A stretch of DNA of 64,000 nt from Actinernus sp. WN-2022. Lineage: Eukaryota > Cnidaria > Anthozoa > Actiniaria > Actinernidae. The notes below the pieces were generated by a model that had not been told where the DNA came from, made no database searches, and saw only the letters and a program-made list of their open reading frames with translations. Positions 52,740 to 64,000 of this stretch are shown here, piece after piece. The DNA is taken from positions 91,989,740 to 92,053,739 of the forward strand of contig JAOWCC010000577.1 of NCBI GenBank assembly GCA_030867875.1, in the 5' to 3' direction. Numbering within the stretch: the stretch's first letter is position 1; the number at the start of each line of letters is the position of its first letter. The position numbers and the translations under genes were made by a program.

Positions 52740-55339
52740 TGCACACTAGATGTTTATACATGTATAGTCATGTATAAAACAATAAATGAAACTTATATAA
52801 TTAGTGTACATGCAATAGTAGTAGCATAACTAATATTTCATATTAGAATATTGTATTTATATAAACATATAGATGTACATGTATAAAAAATACCAGGAAT
52901 ATAATTAAACAAGCTGATATGACAAATATAATCCATTCCAAATCAAACTTAAAAGCTTTTTTATTTAAATCATAACCCTCTCTATTAATAAATGCCTATA
53001 CCATATTATCAGTAATTATAAGTTATTTATTGCTTATAAGTAAAGTAACCTTTATATATTTTGTAAGACTAAAATTAAGTCATTAAATTAACGACATTGG
53101 TTTGTACTACATGTACAGTGTAATTTATGGTTTCACGTTTCTTGTGTTTATGCTAAAATTCTACTAAAAAATATATGGATTGTGATTAGTCAATATTAAA
53201 TACGATATCTAGCATGATATTAGGTTATAGCGTGCATCAAGTTCCTGTAGTACTCAGGTGCCAGCTTAATTTATCAACGAAATTGTAAAAAGATTGTAAA
53301 AAGCAAAAGCGACTGAATCGAAAACTCAAACACACTCAGCACAACTGACTCGATCATATATATACATCGTGTATTACTGTCATTTTGGGATTTTGACTAA
53401 TTGTGAGATGCTCTTTGCTATTGCTAATTTACTTTTAGGTAGATCTCGTAAATACTTACATTAGATTCCTATCATATAACTATAAGTTTATCAAATCTTG
53501 TAGTTACCAGTTAACATTAAATTGCTAACCATATTTCAATGTAAAAAGAACGTATAAGTTACAGTACTCAATTTTAAAAGTAGTTGCATGGCAGGCTGCA
53601 TGACCAAATAAATACCAAGAACTATGATGGTATATATAGTTTTACGTAATTTATAAACGGCTTTGAAGTCTATTCGACCATGAATATGAATCCGTTTCAG
53701 GTTAGGTATAACTGACAGGACTACAATCGAAGCTTGTATAGTTGGTTTCCGTCACTTTTTGTTGATCCTCTACTTGAACACCATTGCACATGCCAAGTCC
53801 GAGCAATGAATGAAGAAAGTGAACTTTAATAGTTAATTTAGTCCATTGAGAGTTTTCGGTGGTTCTCTTTATCAGATGGCCAATTTCCCGGCCAACACGT
53901 ACCTGTGCACAATTAATTTAATCATGATTGCGCTCAGTGTGAAGTGTCAACTTTAACCAATTGGATCACGGATTAGTTTCAGTATGGTCGGCGCGCAAAA
54001 TTTGAACACCGACACAAACCAAATTATAATAACTGTCACATTTTAAAAAGTCCAGCTACACCGCGGCGTTGTAGCAGCTCTGTCGTAGCGCCATTTGTCT
54101 TTATAGCCTTGTTCTACTGGTTCGTCATAGGAATCTCAAGGATTACACGTAAAGACTGAAGTAAGTTTACGAAACATTAGCCATATGTGGAGGAAACCCA
54201 CAGCATTTACAATATACATGCAAGCTGCAAATTACTAGAGAGCTCTAGAGGGCGTGTAATTTTAGATACCTCGACCGGTCAGTTTGTTACTTATCTATCA
54301 GTTTGTCAGTTTCTCTTACAAACTAACCCAAAGCAAACCAAGGTTTTCACAACTGATTATTGCGTATGAGTCGAACGAAACAAGTCAATGAACTGAACTG
54401 GAACTCAGGTTTTTAGTCAGTTCAAAATTTATTCAACGATTCTCAATGCCAAAATTACCTGCTTGTATAAACAACAATTTATTGACCAGTTATCATCCGT
54501 TCAAATAGGGCCTGACCGCGTATATACGTAGTCGCCTCTGTATACGTAAAATACAGTTCAAGAGTGTTCAAACTCAGTGGTGTTTTGATGCCTTTAATAT
54601 CAGTAATGACGAGGAAGATGCAAATTATCGTAGTTCGTTTTTTTTAACCCTTAAACCTCCCCCGTGGCGACGGCTTCGGACGTGTTAAAGCCAAAGCCTT
54701 CACTCTGAATAATTGAAATGTTAGTTTTAATTATAATTCCCCTAGCGCGGTTTATCAAAGATCCACTTCACTGAGCACTAGAATGTAGAACCTTGAACCG
54801 GTCTCTTGCGCCTATGTATTTAGAGCCTATGTAGTTGGCAAGCACTGCAGTTTCAGAAACTGTCCCGGCGTTATTTAGTGTCACTAACATTGATGTTCAT
54901 CCCGTCACTATTAACTACCTGATATGTTTCCTTTTTCAGAAACGTTTTACTGTAGTCTGAGTGTAGAGCACATCTATAGAAAAGGGAGAAGCCAAACGTC
55001 CATCAGAAAAGTCAGATTCACGGGTGCCGACGATCAATTTGTAACACTGAAAATTTAATACATGCATTATGAAGTTATTATTAAAATAATAATCTAAACC
55101 TATATGTGTTACTGATTGATCTGATAGATTGTGTATACTGTTTAATTGCAGTTGTCTCTGACTTGAAAAGTGTCCGAAACATCTAAAGCATTTTGTTTAC
55201 GCTTCGTCACAAATGTGCCTCTCGTACATTTTCTGGACTTAATCGTCTTAACCTTGATGTGTTCACTAGTTTGGTTAAGGATTTGGTAAATTATCAGAAA
55301 AACCTTTGAGATTATCGAACGTATTGTGTTTTGAATATT
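52740..55339. other. AT-rich region, no secure gene
   Basis: Contains scattered ACATGTAC palindromes and ATATATAT runs. A GC-richer patch near 53930-54130 (GGTCGGCGCGCAAA, ACACCGCGGCGTTGT) may be a promoter region for the minus-strand gene to its left, but this is a guess. Confidence 0.35.
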
Positions 55340-55662
55340 CTCAGTAGACTTCAGAGCATGCAAGCAACTGAGTTGGGTCCTCTCAACTTCAGAGCAGGCA
55401 AGTAGGGTGCTCTGAACTTCAGAGTAGGGAACTTGGATACTCTGAACTTCAGAGCAGGCAATTTGCAAGATGGGTGCTCTGAACTTCAGAGCAGGCAAGT
55501 TGGGTGCTCTGAACTTCAGAGTAGGGAACTTGGATACTCTGAACTTCAGAGCAGGCAATTTGGAAGTTGGGTGCTCTGAAGTTCAGAGCAGGGAAGTTGT
55601 GTGCTCTGAACTTCAGAGTAGGGAACTTGGTTACTCTGAACTTCAGAGCAGACCAGTTGCAT
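55340..55662. repeat. 30-bp palindromic minisatellite, about ten units
   Basis: Units carry TCTGAACTTCAGA, a 13-bp palindrome around a central C, followed by GCAGGCAAGTTGGGTGC or TAGGGAACTTGGATAC variants that partly alternate. Two units carry a short extra spacer. Open frames here are repeat artefacts. Confidence 0.85.
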
Positions 55663-56996
55663 TAACATTCAACAATTAACAAATTTTCTACTCCTTTAAT
55701 CTTACCTTCTAATAGCAGCTATGTTGATAACTTTTATCTCCTGTGGGATATTTAGATTTTGCACAAAAGTAACCTTTTGTAAATCAACAGATTTTTCTCT
55801 TTCCTTTAGAGGAGCTCTGTATAGTCTTATCATTCATTGAAAAAGTCTAAATTTGACATTTTACCGAGAAAAAGATATGGATGTTCCTCTGATTATGAAG
55901 AATATTTCAATTTTGGTCCATATTGCCATAAATAAGTCCCAACTCCCTTAAAACAGTACCCGAAATGTGCGGATTTTGCAGAAATAGCAAGTTTGAGAAT
56001 ATAACAAAATATTTGAGAATGCGTTTTATGCCTTGTTACTATACATTTCCATCAACTTATGAGAAAATAAATGTTATTGTTGTTAGTAATGGCATCAAAT
56101 ATAGTAGTAAATGGCCCGATTCCTCAGTTCTTGGATCTGACCGTTCCAGGTCAGCAACCGGCACTTTCACCCGGTCAGGAGTACAAGTACTTTTAAGAAT
56201 TATTCGGGAACGAAAATTAATCTTGCTGCGACCCCAATGATAGAAAAAAACGAGTGGAAATCACATGTGTCTTTGTGACCTGCCATTATAAGTTTCAGTC
56301 TACTTCAAGATGTAGGAAATGAACACTAATACAGTGCTCACTAAAATTTGAAAATGGTGGTCTAGCTGTAGTTTACGACCCCAATCGAAAATAATTATTG
56401 TATTGAAAATTTAGCCTGAATTTCAGCCATCTCCTCTTGTTCATTATTGATTACTCAAAAATCAAACAAATCTAGATAGATTACTTTATTTCACATGTAG
56501 AATGACACATTCCCTAAATATTCACAAGGAATAGCAACATTACATGTATGTGGAATTACTACTCAAATTTTAACCATTGCACTTCAATCAACAACACCCA
56601 TACCAAGTTTTTATAATTCTAAAGATCCTCAAGGAACTATTATTGAAAAGAAAATAATATTAAACATCATAATTGAAAGAAATTGTGGCTAAAATGTACA
56701 GCATGTATGTATGTGTGTTGTGTATGTATTATGGCTCCCCCTAGCACAAACCATGTATGACAAAATATGCTAGAACTCTATGTATTCAATACCTTAAGGC
56801 CTAGATGGCCCGAGTTCAGGCCACTCAGGGCCTCTTGTTTTATATACAAGCATGGTTTTATCACTAATTCTAGTCAAACCGGTTTTTAAATCACGTGGAA
56901 TCAAGTAACATAAGATCTCGAGTTTCTCTGTACAAACATAACTTGCATAACTAGCGCGTGACTCATGTGGATACATGATACTATTTACAACATGAA
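55663..56996. other. Intergenic, no gene seen
   Basis: AT-rich; ATGTATGT repeats near 56700-56730. The sequence from 56997 onward resumes DIRS-related repeats. Confidence 0.4.
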
Positions 56997-57193
56997 TTAA
57001 CATTTCTTACGACCTTGGAGTGAATTTTTACAAGGAGTTACTGGTTTAGGAACCACCAAGCAGAGATAAACTGGGTTTAGCTTGAATATGCATGCTTGAA
57101 ATGAATTCTTACCTTCGGATTCAAATAGTATGCTATTTAAGTCTGAGTATCGGCACCAGACGAGTCGATGGTAGCGTTGTCGTTCCGCGACAA

Positions 57194-57834
57194 ATGAACA
57201 CATTACGCCTGTTCATGAACAAATTACGCCTGTTCATGAACACATTACGCCTGTTCTATATAACTTGCACTGGTTGCCGATCGAACAAAGGATTATATAT
57301 AAATTACTGCTACTAACATATAAAGCTCTAAATGGTTTAGCCCCCAAATATATATCTGACCTTATCAGTATTTACGTACCTAGACGTAATCTCCGGTCTG
57401 CACTAAGTAAACACCTAGTTCTACCAACTTATAACTTACGCACTTATGGTTTCAGGGCTTACTCTTATGCTGCACCCTCTCTGTGGAATTCGGTTTGCTC
57501 CTTCTGTGTCTAGTTTTAAGGGACTAATCAAGAGCTATCTTTTCAGAAGAGCCTATCATGATATGTAAGAAATTGAGGACTGGACTTTGAGAGATCATTC
57601 GATCATTAGTTAATTATAAATTAGCAGAACGTTTATTTAGTTGTAGTTAAGTCAATTATACATGTACATATATTTATAAACGTACTTATAGGTTAGCTAG
57701 GTCATTTTAACTTTTTAAACTTCTTGTAAGCCATATATTGTAAGGCAGTTTACATTTGTAAAGCGCTATTGGGCAATGTGTATTGGAAATAGCGCTATAT
57801 AAGTAGATAAATATTATTATTATTATTATTATTA
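57194..57834 (+). mobile_element. LINE fragment with 22-bp target duplication
   Basis: Perfect 22-bp direct repeats (TAGCGTTGTCGTTCCGCGAC plus AA) lie at 57172-57193 and 57835-57856. The insert starts with three 22-bp repeats of ATGAACACATTACGCCTGTT, continues with LINE RT C-terminus (LHWLPIEQRIIYKLLLLTYK, GLAPKYISDLI, YSYAAPSLWNSV) and ends with an (ATT)n tail. 5'-truncated and non-coding. Confidence 0.85.
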
Positions 57835-57959
57835 TAGCGTTGTCGTTCCGCGACAACAAGTCCGTTGAACCTCCAGGACGCAGGACTTGTGCAAGCTTTA
57901 GATAGTACTGAAGACGATGTGGAGGTACTGTGCCAGCCAACATAGCTCATAATGTCGGC

Positions 57960-58465
57960 AGTAATTCTGGCAAGCGCACTCTGGCTTATAGCGCTGCTAT
58001 TCTTTTCAATTCCTTGGATCCTGACTTCAAACAGCTTGCAACATCTACTACTACGCTCTCTTCTAATACTTTGCCTACCAGGCTGGCTTCTATTAAGCAT
58101 AAGCTTCGTAACGTTTTTCTTCCGCACATCTCCTCTGTTAACCATCTAGAGGAGCTCCTCTGCTATAACTGTCGCTCCTCGTTTCACTGCTGCTGCATTT
58201 CGTGTGCCGCGTCCAGGGCATAGCTCCTTCCATTGCGCATATAGTCTTCTAGTAAGTATATTTGTTTTTGATTTGATTTCATATTAATTCTCTTTATATT
58301 GATTCCAATTACTCATTATATCTTGTAATGTTGTAGCTCGTGCGTTATATTTTCCCATACTTCCTTCCTTTCCATTACGTTTTATTTGTAACATAGAGGG
58401 CCGCATGTTAGATAACTATGTAAGGTCAATGTGTCTTCCCTCTGTAAATAAAGAATATAAAGAGG
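57960..58465 (+). mobile_element. LINE C-terminal/3' UTR fragment
   Basis: NSGKRTLAYSAAILFNSLDP is the conserved end of a LINE RT; the frame closes at about 58220 and the UTR ends AATAAAGAATATAAAG near 58460. It interrupts the recombinase pseudogene. Confidence 0.6.
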
Positions 58466-58935
58466 TTATTACACGGAAACTTGTGAATACGGCTGAGTAT
58501 TTTTACGAGTCAGTTTTATTTTTTCGAGCCTGAAAGGCGAGAAAAAATAAAATTGACGAGTAAAAATTGCCAGCCGTATTACACAACTTTCCGTGTAATA
58601 AATGGTTTATTATACGACAGCTAACACGAACAAAAAAGGTTTGTTTTGGCTTACCTTACTGCTCTGTTTGACAAGAACTCTCGAGAGAATAAACCTCTCA
58701 GCCTCAGTTGAAGTCAAATGTCGGGGCGGGCGCGCATTGAAAAAGTTTTTCCCGCGCTAAAAGCTGATTGGCAGTTACTCAAACAGCCCCATTTCGATTG
58801 GCTCGCGCGCTTACAAAACCTTTTAAGTGTTGAATAAACCTGTGCTAACCGGTTTGTGACCCGTGTAATACGGTCTCATATTTGCACTCGTTTTAGCCCG
58901 TATTTGCACTCGAAAACGCCAAGTCGTATAATAAT
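58466..58935. mobile_element. MITE: 136-bp hairpin plus TTATTATACGAC inverted ends
   Basis: 58466-58601 is a near-perfect hairpin (TTATTACACGGAAA... to TTTCCGTGTAATAA). TTTATTATACGAC (58607-58619) and GTCGTATAATAA (58922-58933) are inverse partners. Same design as 20725-21245. No coding. Confidence 0.6.
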
Positions 58936-60009
58936 GTATTGTATTGTACTCCCTGACATGGCTAGAGTAATAGCAGCACCGGCCCTGAAGCTGTACAAGG
59001 TTTCACCTTCATAAAGGTCAGCCTCCTGCAGGTACCATCGTAAGCGAGATTGCAAGGCGGAGGCATCTGCTTGTTCACAACCGTTCCTTTTGCATGTGGC
59101 GAGGTTGGGCGGAAAAGAAAACCACTTGATAGATCCACACCCAGAACGGCCGAGATAGCTACATACAACTCTATCGCCTTTACAGGGCAAAGAGACAGAT
59201 TAGAATGACATGATTGAACAGGAGTCCGTTATCGCAAAGGAATCTCATAATATCTTGCGTTTTTACGATGTCGAGATCATTGGCAATGTCACCACTAAAG
59301 AATAAGGTTTTTTAAAAAATGTTGTAAAGCAGAGATACCAGGGGTAGCCATCTTCTCCTGGATGTGGCGTGAAAGTTTGAGTAATTTCCGCGGAAATAGA
59401 GGTGTCGCTTGCCTGCCCGCCGGGGGGTTGATAGCAGCCTTTGTTCTGCGGTGAAAGCTTTGAGAACCCTGAAGCGGCAGCGTCCCCCAACGCTAAAGCA
59501 GAGTTCCAATCACCCTCTCGTCCCGCATCTTTAAAAATCAACTGTTACATACGAGAGCCTGACTGGATATTCGCAACTAGAGATCGCATGTTTACCGAGG
59601 TGGGGACATGAGACTGTGTGGACTTGCGTTTTTCCGCGTGAATCTTTCCAGGCGAGAAAACGTCCCGAGGGGTTGCATTGAACAAAGTTTTGTTACCTGG
59701 AAGGGTAACCAAGAAGTTGAAAGACTCCTTCTTAAGGGATTGTTTCTGCTTAGCGTACGCCATGCCCTGCAGCTGCTCAGTTAAGGCGAATTGCAGAGAG
59801 GTCGACAGCAGAGATGGACCACCAGGCGGGGGGAAGAGTAGCTCTACGAAAACCGCACATCTGGAAAAATCTGAAGTTGTCATCGTTAGCACACTGGCAG
59901 ACGGGACACTGGACAGCAGGGACGAAAATACGTGCAACTGGGGGCAGACCCTATAAGCATAAAATGAGAAAATGGATACTATGGAAAACGATCCGAAAGG
60001 ACCAATCAC

Positions 60010-60925
60010 AACGAAATACTGAGAGGTAGTTTTAATCAGTGACTAACGAATGCATGGTGCTCAAGCAAAAATAGATTTACGTTAAAAAACGTTTTCTGAC
60101 ATTAATAACAGTTTAAACAAAATCGAATTACACCATAGTACTAATATTCACTTCCTTAAATTTGTTAAGTGGATGGTTGTCGTATCACGTGATCGATTAT
60201 GCCATAATTATATAAAATCATTTAAGTGAAATGCGGCTGCGACGATAACATATGAATATAAAGTAACCCTGCTAAAACATTACTCCTTCCGCAGTGTTTC
60301 CGATCACGCTTAGAGAAAATGACTATCATGTAAAGATAAGGAGATATTAAGGGTGCAAAAAGTCACGTGACCTATTTTGCATATTTTCGCCTTAATTACT
60401 CGTTAACGAAACATTGTAGTCATCGTTTCTAAGCTGATTTAGGTAAAAGGCTTCAACCTTAACTAAACACATCCACTCATCATCCTAGCTGTTTTAAACT
60501 CGGAGCCGCGTTTTTGATTTACTGATTTCGTGTTCTAAGTCACGTGACAGACCACGTGACACATTTTACTACACACAAACCACTTAAGGTAGTCAAGAAT
60601 TGTGATATCTATTATCGTGAGAAACTTGGCGTACTTACCATACTCGGTTGTGCTGAAATAAGGAAAACAGTTTTTACCCGAAATTTGACCCCTGAACCAG
60701 GCCTTAACATGCTTGAGCCTGCAAAAGAGCTTGATCTGGGTGTTTGTTTAGAAAGAGTTATTCAAGTTTTAATTTTTGGTACTGTGTTTTACTGAGGACA
60801 TGAGACATCTGATATGTTTTTGTTGACCTAAATTGGTGTTGTTTTGAAGAAAAAGTGCGCACTTTTGGCAGTGAGCTAGTTAATGGATACCTATGTCGTC
60901 GCATATGAAGAGCCGGTTTCCGCGT
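60010..60925. other. Intergenic with an inverted partial repeat unit
   Basis: 60718-60772 is the reverse complement of part of the following tandem unit (AACTTGAATAACTCTTTCTA, AAACAAACACCC). CACGTGAC occurs several times in 60180-60560. No gene is supported. Confidence 0.5.
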
Positions 60926-61660
60926 CATAGACCCCAGACCAGAGTAAATAAGAGTCACTCCTGTCGCGCCTTCTTATTTAAGGGGGGTAGGGTAAAAACC
61001 TAGTTTGCCTTATCCTGGTCATATTTACGTTTTCAAACTTGAATAACTCTTTCTAAACAAACACCCTGATCAAGATATTTTGCAGGATTGAAGACCTTCG
61101 GTCATAGACCCCAGACCAGAGTAAATGAGAGTCACCCCTGTCGCGCCTTCTTATTTAAGGGGGTAGGGTAAAAACCTAGTTTGCCTTAGACCTGCATGGT
61201 CATATTTACGTTTTCAAACTTAAATAACTCTTTCTAAACAAACACCCTGATCAAGATCTTTTGCAGGATGGAAGATCTTCGGTCATAGACCCCAGACCAG
61301 AGTAAATGAGAGTCATTCCTGTCGCGCCTTCTTATTTAAGGGGGTAGGGTAAAAACCTAGTTTGCCTTATCCTGGTCATATTTACGTTTTCAAACTTGAA
61401 TAACTCTTTCTAAACAAACACCCTGATCAAGATATTTTGCAGGATTGAAGACCTTTGGCCATAGAACTCATACCAGAGTAAACGCCTTCTTATTTGTGGG
61501 GGTAGGGTAAAAACCTAGTTTGCCTTATGCTAGTATTATAGTGGCAACTTCTGATTTGACTGGGGTAGGGTAAACACATATTTTGCAATATTCTAAGCAT
61601 ATTTAGAACTTCAAACGCCGTGAATAACTCTTTCAAAACAAACATCTAAGCAAAGATATT
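60926..61660. repeat. About 178-bp tandem repeat, four units
   Basis: Units start at 60926, 61103, 61284 and 61460 with CATAGACCCCAGACCAGAGT and include GGGGGTAGGGTAAAAACC and CTAAACAAACACCCTGATCA. The first three are nearly identical; the fourth is shorter and diverged. No coding frame persists. Confidence 0.88.
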
Positions 61661-64000
61661 TCGCTCCCAAATAAATAATCGTTAGCATAGAGACTTAGGG
61701 TAAGAAATGGCTGTTTGCATCCCTAATGTTGTTCTATCTACTTGTTGCGACAATAAAAGTACGTGGTCATGAAATTGGGGGGTGGCGTGTGTTTGAATAC
61801 CAAAGAACTTGGCTGCTTACTATTTAACATCAAATGATCTGGTTGGAAATTTAAGAAAAAAATAGAAATGGGAAATAAAATAAATTTCAACATAACAATG
61901 ATACGCGCTTGCAACGGAACGACCGAAAAGAGCGGGGAAAGTGAATATATATATCTCCGAACAAAATGACTAACACGTTCTCTTAATAACACACACAAAA
62001 AACCACCTTGTATCTCAACTTGTGGTTGAACGAAATGACGCGTACCATGCATGTGTTAATGTTTTCCAATATAAATGGTAAGCACCCCTGGCTTGCTCCT
62101 AACACGTTCTCTTGATAACACTCACACAAAACCACCTTGTATCTCAACTTACGGTTGAATGACTATTTAAGGTTGCATTTAATAAAGATTGCAGTTACAA
62201 AACGTCTATCCATTTATTAGTACGGAATATATGTGAACGTATTCGTGTTTGTAAAAGTAAGGTCATCACTATAAATCGTGGGGCATTAAGCAAACTGCTG
62301 CAAATGATTAACCCAATATCCATGCATGAATGCACCTTTTTGAGAAGTTATGACAGTAGTTCCAGCGTGTTTTGATATTAGTAATATAAAGCTTATCCAA
62401 CTTGGCCTGGCCCTAGCAGCTTAGCTTGCCCGGCTTTATTAGCATGACCTCATATACTCATCCACCGCGTCTATCCCATATGAGGTCATGTTACGGTTTG
62501 TGTTTGACATAGGACGTCATTTTAAAAGGACGCCAACAAGTAATCGGTTGAGATGGGCCTAGATCAAGAAATACTTTGTGTCTGTAATAAATCATTTTTC
62601 CAAATAGGTCCAGCGTTCGTGGCCGTGTTAAATATATGAATTTGATCCCTCCTGTCACTCTTATGTTCCTTTCTCTTACTTCCTTTATTGACATAGCCTT
62701 GACAACCTGACTTTTCAACCGGCTGAGTCAGGTAACATTCCTCAAAGCTTTGGCGTATTAAAGTGAACTCCGCGTCTCCATGATGTGAACTTCCGGGGTG
62801 AACTTGCTTTCGTGAGGGCAGTGCAAGTCCGATAAGGGACTTCCTTTCCGAAAACGTGTAAACTCAGTTAAATGTTCTCTAGATAAGTGTGCAAATTCAT
62901 GAACTGAAGTCAATAGGTTGATCGTGTCTGTTGTCCCTGCATGCTATATTGTGTTGAACGTGATCTGTGCAGTACGATAATAGCGATAAGAGAATTACGT
63001 GCAGCAAGTGTATGGAATGTGCTCAATTGAAAGGGTGCGCAGGATATGATCTCAAATACTTGAAATGTTGTTCCTGTACTGGAATGGAAACGCCTTCGTA
63101 AACTAAAGGCTATATATACGGTAGAATTAAAATATATAAACCAAAGCGTGTATGACTGTATTTAACGTCCTCTATGGGTATGCAATTTGTGGCTTTGTTG
63201 AACTATTATTCTGGTTTAGCAACAGTGTTATTGCAAAACCTGCGACTGCATTCACAAGTGTATAAACGCAGTAACACTTGAAAAGTTTCATTTATAATGT
63301 CGCGGAGCCTGGATGGATTGATCTGAACTTCATAGACGTACAAGAATGGTTCGTAAAAGGGAAAGGTCTCCAGCTTTTGAAACGCCGTATGTTAAAAACG
63401 GATTTAGCAATATAGCAAATTTCTAAGGGCATAAAGTTCATTTTTTTCTTATCAAGTTTTATCTTTTCAATACAAGAGGTTATAAAAGATACGTCGAAAT
63501 TATCTGATCTGATCTATCCGTTGTTTTTCTCTCGAACGTTCACACCGTTTCTTCTTTGTAGAACAAAATAACATTTAGCGACCTTTTCTAAAATAATTAT
63601 AAGAAATTCGTTGTATATGTTATGTAAAACATACATAGGGCATGTTTCTCAGTTACCACAGTACTTTGTATACACATATGTAGGAATCTTTTAAATAGTT
63701 TTTAAATCATACGCTTTCTAAGTCAGTTTCGGATTACTGCGCATAAATAGGTTTGCCAAAGAGCATTATAACTGGGTGAACTCCGTACGGCGAACAAAAT
63801 TTCAAATCTTTGAAATGCACACGGGTGTGAATTAATTCAAAATTGAACAAGATACCGTACGATAACCTGTTAATCACATACAGGTAAAATAACAATAAGC
63901 TCATACCCTTTTGCAAAAGCGAAAAATAAAGGTGATGTTGCATGAGGCAATTTCGCGACGATTTTCAATGCAATTGACACAACTTTTAGTGCAACATTGA
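61661..64000. other. Intergenic, short duplication only
   Basis: 61970-62038 and 62099-62163 are diverged copies of a CTAACACGTTCTCTTRATAA...CAACTT block. Otherwise AT-rich with no supported exon to the window end. Confidence 0.45.

Larger units (their letters stand above)
56997..60009 (-). pseudogene. DIRS-type tyrosine recombinase locus, copy C, split by insertions
   Basis: Minus-strand segments in order: LTEQLQGMAYAKQKQSLKKE and FLVTLPGNKTLFNATPRDV (59850-59650), QVHTVSCPHLGKHA, EGDWNSALALGDAAAS (59500), a frame with LYEGETLYSFRAGAAITLAM (about 58960-59020), then, after a composite insertion, ADIMSYVGWHSTSTSS and KLAQVLRPGGSTDLLS (57857-57960). This is a tyrosine-recombinase fold: HxxR is seen as Y-S-F-R (His replaced), with the nucleophile expected in the SSYYLKLAQVL block. 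The 3' flank (56997-57193) matches 38840-39020 in copy B. Frameshifts and two insertions inactivate it. Confidence 0.65.

Noticed and set aside
55142..55558. 138-residue ORF with repeated KFRAP/EVQS
   Set aside because: Encoded by the palindromic minisatellite.
55340..55662. CRISPR-like regularly spaced repeats
   Set aside because: Repeats and spacers are both repetitive, spacers are not unique, and the context is eukaryotic; it is a minisatellite.

Overview
The window looks like nuclear DNA of a metazoan, most likely an anthozoan cnidarian (coral or anemone). There are no bacterial-style operons. Coding sequence is broken into short exons with GT/AG borders, and most of the DNA is transposable elements of many classes at different stages of decay. 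The cnidarian call is an inference from the mix: DIRS-like elements with a tyrosine recombinase, a THAP/P2X7-ballast-domain transposon, tRNA- and 5S-derived SINE-like pieces, abundant fold-back MITEs, and CYYR1-like small membrane proteins. No species can be named from the sequence alone.

Layout. 0-10 kb: two exon-like open frames, a tRNA-headed SINE, a LINE with an open reverse-transcriptase frame (1788-3563), and several inverted-repeat elements (5515-6143 with a 9-bp TSD, 6957-7523 with TTA flanks, 8151-8487, 9737-9870). 10.2-14.3 kb: one DNA transposon bounded by TTAA, with remnants of a THAP gene on the plus strand and a P2X7-like gene on the minus strand. 14.3-23.6 kb: 5S-like sequence, a terminal exon, LINE remains, MITEs and three tandem CArG boxes.

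23.6-51.8 kb: two collinear copies of one segment (A 23635-34030; B 35300-51774). Each carries a decayed DIRS-like element and one gene for a small cysteine-rich single-pass membrane protein (31583-31984 and 42703-43089, both minus). After duplication, copy A gained or kept about 2.8 kb containing a hairpin, a LINE tail and a pseudogene with a MITE in it. Copy B gained a five-unit tRNA-like tandem array, a LINE fragment, a roughly 370-bp MITE and a complete but inactivated BEL/Pao LTR retrotransposon (43780-50523) with identical 5-bp target duplications.

51.8-64 kb: two exons of a minus-strand gene beside the copy B breakpoint, AT-rich sequence without clear genes, a palindromic minisatellite, a third DIRS-type locus whose recombinase gene is split by two younger insertions, and a 178-bp tandem array.

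The only apparently intact host genes are the two CYYR1-like paralogues. The isolated exons at 633-777, 15652-15839, 33964-34186 and 51785-52731 probably belong to host or transposon genes extending beyond what can be read here. The rest records repeated, nested transposition, and target-site duplications let much of the order be worked out.
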